Source: Thiohalocapsa sp. PB-PSB1
Lineage (GTDB): Bacteria; Pseudomonadota; Gammaproteobacteria; Chromatiales; Chromatiaceae
Length of the DNA stretch: 64,000 bases
Direction: 5' to 3'
Assembly: GCA_016745215.1 (NCBI GenBank)
Contig: CP050890.1
Location: forward strand, 5,146,001 to 5,210,000
A program made the translations under genes and the position numbers. The notes beneath the pieces were generated by a model, which was given only the letters and a program-made list of their open reading frames with translations, had not been told where the DNA came from and did not search any database. This document shows, piece after piece, positions 1 to 7,229 of the stretch (its first letter is position 1; each line of letters begins with the position of its first letter).

Positions 1-607
1 TCGCGATAATGAAGACAATCGCCAGCATCGACAGCAACGGGAACAGCGCGCGCAACGAGGCCAGACGACGACCCATGACAGAATTGACGGCCACCCCCAG
101 CGCCACCGGCAACAATACGATTTTGAAAATCGAGATCAGCATGTCCAGCACCGGCACCGGCACCTGCCGCCCAACATAGATCCATGTCAACAGCGGGGTT
201 GCGACGATGGCGAGCAAGGTCGAGGCCATGGTTAAAGAGATCGACAACGCCAGATCTCCACGCGCCAGAAAGCAAACTACATTGGAAGCTGTGCCTCCTG
301 GACTGGCTCCGACCAATACCAACCCCGCCATGAGTTCCGGCGGCAGGTCAAGCAATAGCGAAACGACCCAGGCTGTCAACGGCATCACCAGGTATTGCAG
401 ACCAACCCCAAGCCCGATGCGCCCTGGCTGGCGCACGACCTCGACAAAATCCTGCCAGGTCAGCGTCATGCCCATGCCGAACATGACCAAGCCGAGCAAC
501 GGGACGATCGCTGGCTTGGCAGCGCTGAACCAATCCGGTTGCCACAGTGCAAGCGCGGAAAAAAGCAAGGCCCAAAGGGGAAACAGTGTGGTTATGCGGT
601 GCAACAT
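1..607 (-). CDS. Bile acid:sodium symporter (BASS/SBF) family transporter, 3' part beyond the window
   Basis: The minus strand is open from an ATG at 607 to the left edge, giving 202 residues of the N-terminal two thirds of a membrane protein. An in-frame TGA lies three codons upstream, so the start is well bounded. The product is a run of hydrophobic helices with MFGMGMTL (about 42-49), ASPGGTASN (about 101-109) and LSISLTMAST (about 121-130), which match the sodium-binding helices of the SBF family. Members are inner-membrane, Na+-coupled carriers of organic anions; the substrate cannot be told from sequence. It is divergent from the lipoprotein gene at 826. The family call is firm from these motifs; the specific function is not. 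Confidence 0.8.
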   Translation of the reverse strand, partial: MLHRITTLFPLWALLFSALALWQPDWFSAAKPAIVPLLGLVMFGMGMTLTWQDFVEVVRQPGRIGLGVGLQYLVMPLTAWVVSLLLDLPPELMAGLVLVGASPGGTASNVVCFLARGDLALSISLTMASTLLAIVATPLLTWIYVGRQVPVPVLDMLISIFKIVLLPVALGVAVNSVMGRRLASLRALFPLLSMLAIVFIIA

Positions 608-825
608 CGATGATCAGCCTGAACATTTGCCCCTGACTATTTGCCTTACGGAACTCGGCAATGGTCGCCGCAAGGCCGGCATAACCCGCTACAATGCAGC
701 GCGAAGAGACCGCGCGGCAGGATGATGTCGAACCGAAGCCATGCCTCAGGTAACCGATCAGATTCGCCGCGTGCTCCAAGGTCAACCATCCGCGACCCGC
801 TTCATCTGCGACCAGAGGACTTCTG

Positions 826-1416
826 ATGTTCGATTCCAACACCGCCCCGCGCCTCGCCATTGCGCCCGCCTGTATCACCGGCGCCCTACTGCTCATCTGC
901 GGTTGTGCATCCGACAGCGGTGGCGATCCATTCGAAGGCATGGAAAACCCGTTCAAAGGCGGCATCCAGAACCCCTTCAAGAGGCCTAGCGAGGACGGTT
1001 TTTTTGCCCTCATTCGCAATAATTGCGCATCCTACAGCATCGGCGGGCAGAACCTTGGCAGCTTGCGACAAACCGACGGTAGCATCGGCACCCTGACCGT
1101 AAAGCTGTATAAGGGCGACCTGTCCAACGACGAATACCTGAATCTGCTGTTGCAGGAATATCCGGCTGAAGATGCCAATGTCCCGGCCACTGGCTGCGTG
1201 GTCAACCAACTCGATACCTGTCTCAGCACCGACTGCCAGCTTACACCGAACTCATCTCCGGAGATGGAACGCGCCGATGCCATGGTGGCAGAGAAACAGT
1301 GGCAGGCCGAGGAGCAGGAGGTACCAATGGCTGATCGGGGCGAAGTGGAACAACTCATGGACCAAGCCGACAAACCAGCCGAAAGCGCCGCGGCAGGCCT
1401 GTCGAGCGAACCCTGA
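826..1416 (+). CDS. Hypothetical lipoprotein
   Basis: A 196-residue protein with a short N-terminal hydrophobic segment (about 16-25) ending in a lipobox-like I-C-G-C, with Cys27 as the expected lipidated residue. The mature part begins with a Gly/Pro-rich linker in which NPFK occurs twice (residues 41-60), then a mixed globular region with several Cys (two in a Cys-x-x-x-Cys-like stretch near 130), and an acidic, Ala-rich tail. I do not recognise a family. It is convergent with tyrA (73 bp apart), so it is an independent transcription unit. Membrane anchoring is inferred from the lipobox; the function is unknown. Confidence 0.7.
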   Translation: MFDSNTAPRLAIAPACITGALLLICGCASDSGGDPFEGMENPFKGGIQNPFKRPSEDGFFALIRNNCASYSIGGQNLGSLRQTDGSIGTLTVKLYKGDLSNDEYLNLLLQEYPAEDANVPATGCVVNQLDTCLSTDCQLTPNSSPEMERADAMVAEKQWQAEEQEVPMADRGEVEQLMDQADKPAESAAAGLSSEP

Positions 1417-1489
1417 AGCAATTGAAAGGGATTGCCGGACCGATTGTACAGCCGACACCGGCACCGGCAAACGGCCATGCCGGGTCGCT

Positions 1490-2386
1490 TCAGTTTGAAA
1501 CCGGTATATCCGATGATTGCGGATCAATTCCATCGACAAATCGGTCCCGCGCCGCCTTGGCGCGGGTGAAGATGTCCAACAGATGTTCCGCGTCGCCTTG
1601 ACGAATGGCCGAAGCCAGATCCGACATCTCATCGCCGAAGCGATCGAACATCAGACTCAAGGCCTCGGCATTGGCCATGCAGATGTCCCGCCACATCACC
1701 GGGTTGGAGGAAGCGATGCGGGTAAAATCGCGAAAGCCTCCAGCGGCATACCGAAAGATATCGTCACTCTCCTGCATGCGCGTTAATGCGTCCACAAGCC
1801 CAAACGCAAGCATGTGAGGCAAATGGCTGGTGGCGGCAAGTAACTGATCGTGGCGGGCTACATCCATTTCGCTGACCTCTGCACCAGCGGCCTGCCACAT
1901 TGCACGCACTCTTGCCAAGGCAGTAGCATCAGTCTGCGGTAATGGGGTTAGGATCACTCGCCGATTACGATACAGCCCCGGAAAGGATGCGGCGACGCCG
2001 CTGCGCTCGGTGCCGGCAATGGGATGCCCGGGCACCAGCCAGCTCGGCAACTGCTGAAACACCGCGATTGCGTCAGCGACCACGCTTCCCTTGACGCTAC
2101 CGGCATCGGTAACAACGGCATCCGGCCGCAGAACGGTGCCGATCTGTTCGAAGATCGCGCGCATGGCTCCCAGGGGCACGGCGAGCAAGACCATATCCGC
2201 ATCCTTGACGGCCACGGCGGGATCCTGGGTGCAATTGTCGATGACTCCTAGATCGAAGGCCAATTGCAGATTCTCCGTCGATCGCCCACAGCCGATAACC
2301 TCTTGCACCTCGCCTGCGGCCCGCAGCGCGCGCGCCAGGGAACCGCCGATGAGGCCGACTCCAATAATGGCGAGACGCTGGATCAT
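1490..2386 (-). CDS. tyrA: Prephenate dehydrogenase
   Basis: NAD-dependent oxidative decarboxylation of prephenate to 4-hydroxyphenylpyruvate, the tyrosine branch. The 298-residue protein opens with a Rossmann motif GVGLIGGSL (9-17). It carries the family motifs GHPIAGTERSG (about 140-150, substrate binding) and ATSHLPHMLA (about 186-195, containing the catalytic-region His). It is a monofunctional dehydrogenase with no chorismate mutase domain and no C-terminal ACT domain. The start codon overlaps the hisC stop by 4 bp (ATGA), indicating translational coupling. In many gammaproteobacteria aroA, cmk and rpsA follow; here a convergent lipoprotein gene follows instead, so the cluster ends at tyrA. 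Confidence 0.95.
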   Translation of the reverse strand: MIQRLAIIGVGLIGGSLARALRAAGEVQEVIGCGRSTENLQLAFDLGVIDNCTQDPAVAVKDADMVLLAVPLGAMRAIFEQIGTVLRPDAVVTDAGSVKGSVVADAIAVFQQLPSWLVPGHPIAGTERSGVAASFPGLYRNRRVILTPLPQTDATALARVRAMWQAAGAEVSEMDVARHDQLLAATSHLPHMLAFGLVDALTRMQESDDIFRYAAGGFRDFTRIASSNPVMWRDICMANAEALSLMFDRFGDEMSDLASAIRQGDAEHLLDIFTRAKAARDRFVDGIDPQSSDIPVSN

Positions 2387-3495
2387 GCTGCGAGTACCTG
2401 TTTCAGAGCGTCCAACAAACGGTCGTTTTCGTGCGCCAGGCCGATGCTGATCCGCAGATGGTTGGGTAGGCCGTAATTACCTAGGGTGCGACAGATGACG
2501 CCTAGGCGCAGCAGCGCTTGGTCCACAGGCGCGGCAGGCCGGCCCAAATCGACGCTGATAAAATTGCAGACCGACGGCATCCAATCCAGCCCCAAGGCGG
2601 CAAACCCCGCAGTCAGACGTGCTTTCTCTGTTTGATTATGGGCCACCGAGCGTGCCAGATGCGCATGGTCAGCCAAAGCCGCCAGCGCGGCTGCCTGGGC
2701 GGGGGCATTCACATTAAAGGGCTGCCGCACGCGATTCATTAACTCAGTTATGCGTGGATCGCTTAACCCATAACCAACGCGCAACGCCGCAAGTCCATGC
2801 ACCTTGGCAAAGGTGCGGGTGACGATCAGATTCGGAAATTCGGCCAGCCAGGTACTGGTGTCCGGATAGTCCGGTTCGCCGACGTATTCAAAATAGGCTT
2901 CGTCAACAACGCAAAGGCAGTGCTCAGGCAAACTGGAGACAAAGCCCTCGAGCGCGGCGGCAGTGAGCCAGGTACCTGTGGGATTGTTCGGATTGGCAAT
3001 CCAAACCACGCCAGTGCGCTCGTTGACCAGCGCTGCCATTGCGTCCAGATCGTGAGCAAACGCTCTGGCCTTGGCAACCCGCGGGGTAGCACCGACCGCC
3101 TGGGTCGCGATGGGATAGACGGCGAAGGCGTGCTCGGAGAAGACCGATTCCCTACCTGGATACAGAAAGGTGCGCGCGACCAGATCGAGCACATCGTTGG
3201 AACCATTGCCCACGGTGACCCAGGCGGCATCGACAGCATGATGCTCTGCAATGGCCCGGCGCAGTGCGAACGCACCACCGTCTGGATAACGGCCGAGTTC
3301 AGCCGCACAGTTCAGGTAGGCTGCTCGAGCCTGCTCACCACAACCCAGAGGATTTTCGTTGGACGCGAGCTTGATAGAATCGGCGATGCCGAGGTCGCGC
3401 TCCAATTCAGTCACCGGTTTGCCAGGAACATAGGGCGTCAGCCCGCTAACCTGCGGTGCTGCATGATGCAAGAAAAAAGAATCGGACGCCGTCAT
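2383..3495 (-). CDS. hisC: Histidinol-phosphate aminotransferase
   Basis: PLP-dependent class I/II aminotransferase of histidine synthesis. In this cluster type (pheA-hisC-tyrA) it is commonly thought to act also on aromatic 2-oxo acids. The 370 residues include ASNENPLG (44-51), GNGSND (96-101), NPNNPTG (168-174), DEAYFEY (198-204) and the PLP lysine in TRTFAK (Lys231), followed by GLAALRVGYG. The length is typical. It sits 81 bp after pheA and overlaps tyrA by 4 bp. The family is certain. A broad-specificity role is inferred from context, because no other his genes are nearby except the separate hisI at 14147. Confidence 0.94.
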   Translation of the reverse strand: MTASDSFFLHHAAPQVSGLTPYVPGKPVTELERDLGIADSIKLASNENPLGCGEQARAAYLNCAAELGRYPDGGAFALRRAIAEHHAVDAAWVTVGNGSNDVLDLVARTFLYPGRESVFSEHAFAVYPIATQAVGATPRVAKARAFAHDLDAMAALVNERTGVVWIANPNNPTGTWLTAAALEGFVSSLPEHCLCVVDEAYFEYVGEPDYPDTSTWLAEFPNLIVTRTFAKVHGLAALRVGYGLSDPRITELMNRVRQPFNVNAPAQAAALAALADHAHLARSVAHNQTEKARLTAGFAALGLDWMPSVCNFISVDLGRPAAPVDQALLRLGVICRTLGNYGLPNHLRISIGLAHENDRLLDALKQVLAA

Positions 3496-3576
3496 TGAAG
3501 GTCTCTGGTGGGAATAGGTGGCGATTGGGGCAGGCCAGATGGAAGCATGTCCAATGCCGGCGGAATCACCGGCCGG

Positions 3577-4665
3577 TTACAATACCGCCTCGGGATAAGA
3601 GCCCAATATCTTATAGAAGGTGGCAGTCTGCTGCAGTTCGCGCAATGCCGCGGCGATCATCTGCTCGCTGCGATGGCCGGAGATGTCGATAAAAAAAACA
3701 TATTCCCAGATTCCCTGGCGCGACGGTCGCGACTCGATACGCGTCATGCTGATGCCCTGTTCCGCAAGCGGGGTCAGCAATCGATACAAACTGCCAGACT
3801 CGTTGCGACAGGATAACAGCATGCTGGTCTTATCACGCCCGCTCGGCGGTGCGTCTTGCGGACCGATCACCAGGAAACGCGTGGTGTTGCCAGGATCATC
3901 CTCGATGCGCCGAGCCAGAATACGCACATCGTAGAGATCGGCGGCCGCTTCGCCAGCCACTGCGGCGCTGTCGCCGGTGCGTGCCGCCATCTTCGCCGCC
4001 TCGGCGTTGCTGCCCACGGGAATCCGCTCGGCACTTGGCAGGTAGCGATCGAGCCAACCGCGGCATTGGGCCAGGGATTGCTGATGCGAGAAGACTCGAC
4101 GCACGGCGCCGATCTCGGTCGCCCGGCTCATCAAGTGATGATGGATGCGCAGGGATACCTCGCCGGCAATGCGCAGCGGCGAACGAATGAACATGTCCAG
4201 GGTATGACTGACGACGCCCTCGGTGGAGTTTTCCACCGGAACCACGCCAAAGTCGCAGGCGTCGGATTCCACTTCGCGAAAGATGTCGCTGATTGCACCA
4301 AATGGTTGTGTCTGTACGGAGCGACCGAAATGCTTGAGCGCTGCGGCCTGGGTAAAGGTACCCTCGGGACCCAAGTAGGCTACGGTCAACGGCTTTTCCA
4401 ATGCCAGACAGGCGGACATGACCTCGCGGAACAGTCGCGCGGCTTCCTCATCATCCAGTGGCCCAGGATTTTTTTCCTTGACGCGGCGCAGGATCTCGGC
4501 CTCGCGCTCGGGGCGATAATAATGCCGAATGCCGGGAGTGCGTTCGTCCTTGATTCTGGCAATATCTTGGGCGCAAGCAGCACGCTCGGAGATTAATCTC
4601 AGCAGATCAGCATCAATCGCATCAATGCGATCTCGAACCTGAATCAGGCGTTCTTCTTCGCTCAT
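3577..4665 (-). CDS. pheA: Bifunctional chorismate mutase / prephenate dehydratase
   Basis: The P-protein converts chorismate to prephenate and then to phenylpyruvate. With the ATG at 4665 (MSEEERL) it is 362 residues: an AroQ chorismate mutase domain (1-90, with RDRIDAIDADLLRLI near the N-terminus), a prephenate dehydratase domain (about 95-275, with YLGPEGTFTQAA, NSTEGVV and the NTTRFLV catalytic motif), and a C-terminal ACT domain with the ESRP motif that binds phenylalanine in feedback inhibition. The frame is open a further 23 codons to an upstream start at 4734, but that extension does not match the family. It lies between serA (90 bp upstream) and hisC (81 bp downstream). Confidence 0.95.
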   Translation of the reverse strand: MSEEERLIQVRDRIDAIDADLLRLISERAACAQDIARIKDERTPGIRHYYRPEREAEILRRVKEKNPGPLDDEEAARLFREVMSACLALEKPLTVAYLGPEGTFTQAAALKHFGRSVQTQPFGAISDIFREVESDACDFGVVPVENSTEGVVSHTLDMFIRSPLRIAGEVSLRIHHHLMSRATEIGAVRRVFSHQQSLAQCRGWLDRYLPSAERIPVGSNAEAAKMAARTGDSAAVAGEAAADLYDVRILARRIEDDPGNTTRFLVIGPQDAPPSGRDKTSMLLSCRNESGSLYRLLTPLAEQGISMTRIESRPSRQGIWEYVFFIDISGHRSEQMIAAALRELQQTATFYKILGSYPEAVL

Positions 4666-4755
4666 CGCCACAGTATCCCATTGTTGCCTGTTAATTGCTC
4701 TCGGCGCTGTTGCGGGTGCTGGCCCGACCGCCATGCTCTCCGCGCGAACCCGATG

Positions 4756-5937
4756 TTAGGAACTGCCCATGCTATCGAGGCAGCGTACCGACAGCACGCC
4801 TTCGATCTCGGCGATGCGGTTTGCGGTTTCCTCGGGGCAAGGCTGATCAATATCGATCAAGGTCACTGCCAATTCACCCCGCGAGCGATTCAGCATATCG
4901 AGGATGTTGAGCCCGGCCTCCGCGAGGTCGGTGGAAATTTGTCCCACCATATTCGGCACGTTGCTGTTGACCACCGCGGTGCGATAGCTACCATTGCGAG
5001 GCAGATTGATCTCCGGAAAATTCACTGAATTGGTCACGTTGCCGTCTTCGAGGTACGCACGCACCTGTTCGGCCACCATCACCGCGCAGTTGTCCTCGGC
5101 TTCCCGGGTGGAAGCGCCAAGATGCGGCAATGCAACAACGCGGGGATGCTCTTTTAGCAGATTGCTGGGAAAGTCGCATACATAGGCATACAGCCTGCCA
5201 GCGTCCAGCGCTGTTACCACCGCATCGTCGTCAATGATGCCGTCGCGGGAGAAGTTCAGCAAAACCGCATGCTGTTTCATATTCTGAATGCGCTCGGCAT
5301 TGATCATGTGCCGCGTCTGTTCGGTCAGCGGCACATGGAAGGTGATAAAGTCCGAGTGCGCCACCAGGTCATCGACGGACAACGCAGCTTCGACATCCGA
5401 CTCCAACTTCCAAGCACTGCGCACGGTGATGCTTGGATCGTAACCGATGACCTTCATGCCCAATGCACGAGCGGTATTAGCTACCTGAACGCCGATCGCT
5501 CCAAGACCGATAACGCCAAGTGTACGCCCCGGCAGTTCGAAGCCGACAAATTGTTTTTTGCCGGATTCCACCGCTTTGGTAATCGCCGCATCGTCACCTT
5601 CGAGAGAGCGCGCAAACTGCCAACCCTGGCCGATGTTGCGCGCGGCCAATAACATGCCTGCAATCACCAACTCCTTGACGGCATTGGCGTTGGCACCAGG
5701 GGCATTGAACACCACCACGCCACGCTGACTCATCGCCGCAACCGGGATGTTGTTGACCCCGGCACCGGCACGACCAATGGCTTTGACCGACATCGGCAAT
5801 TGTAAATCATGCATCTTCGCCGACCGCACCAGAATTGCATCCGGATTGGACAATTCGGAGGCGACCTCGTAGGATTCTCGCGGTAGCCGGTTCAGACCGG
5901 CAACGGAGATGTTGTTCAACGTTTGAATTTTATACAT
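4756..5937 (-). CDS. serA: D-3-phosphoglycerate dehydrogenase
   Basis: First step of serine synthesis: 3-phosphoglycerate to 3-phosphohydroxypyruvate with NAD+. The 393 residues show a substrate-domain loop GAGVNNIP (about 58-65), the NAD-binding GLGAIGVQVA (about 144-153), NFSRDGIIDDDAV (about 229-241, with the substrate Arg) and the catalytic His in LPHLGASTREAE. A C-terminal ACT domain (about 320-393) suggests serine feedback control. The intervening allosteric domain of long-form enzymes is absent. It lies between serC and pheA, so both early serine enzymes are adjacent to the Phe/Tyr genes; in many relatives serC is followed directly by pheA. Confidence 0.95.
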   Translation of the reverse strand: MYKIQTLNNISVAGLNRLPRESYEVASELSNPDAILVRSAKMHDLQLPMSVKAIGRAGAGVNNIPVAAMSQRGVVVFNAPGANANAVKELVIAGMLLAARNIGQGWQFARSLEGDDAAITKAVESGKKQFVGFELPGRTLGVIGLGAIGVQVANTARALGMKVIGYDPSITVRSAWKLESDVEAALSVDDLVAHSDFITFHVPLTEQTRHMINAERIQNMKQHAVLLNFSRDGIIDDDAVVTALDAGRLYAYVCDFPSNLLKEHPRVVALPHLGASTREAEDNCAVMVAEQVRAYLEDGNVTNSVNFPEINLPRNGSYRTAVVNSNVPNMVGQISTDLAEAGLNILDMLNRSRGELAVTLIDIDQPCPEETANRIAEIEGVLSVRCLDSMGSS

Positions 5938-6020
5938 CGGTAAACCCCTGACAAATCAAGTCGGTCAGGTAACAAGGGCGAGAAGCAAACCTGAATCCTG
6001 GGCGATCGTTACCTGGAGCC

Positions 6021-7112
6021 TCAACCATGCGTCCGCTCAAACTCCGCCATGTATGCGATCAGCGCATCGATGCCGGCTTCCGGCATTGCATTGTAGATGC
6101 TTGCACGCATGCCGCCTACGGAGCGGTGCCCCTTCAAGGTCAGCAAACCCGCGGACTTGGCGCCGCCTAAAAAGTCTTCATCCAGCGCGGCATCGGCAAG
6201 TGTGAACGGTACATTCATCCAAGAGCGCGATGCGACCTCGACCGGATTGGTGTAAAAATCGGAAGCGTCGATGGCAGCATAGAGCTTGTCGGCTTTACGC
6301 TGATTGATCTCGGCCATGACCGCAAGTCCACCAAGATCCTTCAGCCATTGAAAAACCAGCCCCGCAAGGTACCAGGCATAGGTCGGCGGGGTGTTATACA
6401 TAGAGTCATTGTCAGCGTGTATTTTGTAGTCGAACATCGCCGGCGTGCCATTGCGCGGCTGTCCGATAAGATCATCGCGGACAATCACAATGGTCAGCCC
6501 TGCCGGGCCGATATTCTTCTGCGCGCCCGCGTAAATCAAACCGAATCGAGATACATCGATCGGGCGCGACAGCAGAGTAGAGGACATATCGGCCACCAGC
6601 GGCACGGTTGCCTCCGGCACATAGGAGAACTCAACACCCTCAATGGTCTCGTTGGGTGTGTAATGTAGATAGGCAGCATTGGCTGACAAGTTCAGCTCAG
6701 CCTGGGTCGGCGCACGAATAAATCGACCGTCTTCAGCAGTCGCGGCAACTTTTACATCGCAAAACTTACGCGCCTCGGCAATCGCTTTTTTCGACCAGCT
6801 TCCGGTGTTCAGATAATCCGCCATCGCGCTGCTGCCCTTGGACGCGGCAAGCAGGTTCATCGGCACCATTGCGAACTGGCTTGATGCACCGCCTTGCAGG
6901 AACAACACCCGATAGTCATCGGGCACCCCGAGCAGCATTCGAAGATCGGATTCGGCTTGCTCGGCGATCGACATGAACTGTTTGCTGCGATGGCTCATTT
7001 CCGCCACGCACATGCCGCTGCCATGCCAGTCGAGCATCTCTTCCTGGGCACGACGCAACACTGGCTCTGGAAGCATCGCCGGACCGGCGCTGAAATTGTA
7101 AGGTCGAGACAT
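6021..7112 (-). CDS. serC: Phosphoserine aminotransferase
   Basis: PLP enzyme converting 3-phosphohydroxypyruvate to phosphoserine; it also serves pyridoxine synthesis. The ATG at 7112 gives 363 residues starting MSRPYNFSAGPAMLPE, the conserved SerC N-terminus, with GGAS (about 75) and the PLP-lysine region YAGAQKNIGPAGL (about 195). A GGAG ribosome-binding site sits 8 bp before this ATG, so the 17-codon upstream extension to 7163 is not used. It starts 117 bp after gyrA, the order seen in Pseudomonas-like genomes, and is followed 83 bp later by serA. Confidence 0.96.
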   Translation of the reverse strand: MSRPYNFSAGPAMLPEPVLRRAQEEMLDWHGSGMCVAEMSHRSKQFMSIAEQAESDLRMLLGVPDDYRVLFLQGGASSQFAMVPMNLLAASKGSSAMADYLNTGSWSKKAIAEARKFCDVKVAATAEDGRFIRAPTQAELNLSANAAYLHYTPNETIEGVEFSYVPEATVPLVADMSSTLLSRPIDVSRFGLIYAGAQKNIGPAGLTIVIVRDDLIGQPRNGTPAMFDYKIHADNDSMYNTPPTYAWYLAGLVFQWLKDLGGLAVMAEINQRKADKLYAAIDASDFYTNPVEVASRSWMNVPFTLADAALDEDFLGGAKSAGLLTLKGHRSVGGMRASIYNAMPEAGIDALIAYMAEFERTHG

Positions 7113-7229
7113 AGTATATGCTCCGTCTCTGATATCTATGAAGTTTTCGGATTGTGGGCGCATGCGGCTCGTTTAGTTTGGCGCCTGCGACGGACGCAAT
7201 GCAGCATTCATGATCGTTCTGTGGTTTGC

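Noticed and set aside
348..1019. 223-residue minus-strand ORF
   Set aside because: It overlaps the symporter gene in another frame and the lipoprotein gene in antisense; its translation is Arg/Ala-rich with no family pattern.
2797..3498. 233-residue plus-strand ORF
   Set aside because: It is the antisense shadow of hisC, whose codons and motifs are clear.
3856..4596. 246-residue plus-strand ORF
   Set aside because: It is the antisense shadow of pheA; no independent motif.
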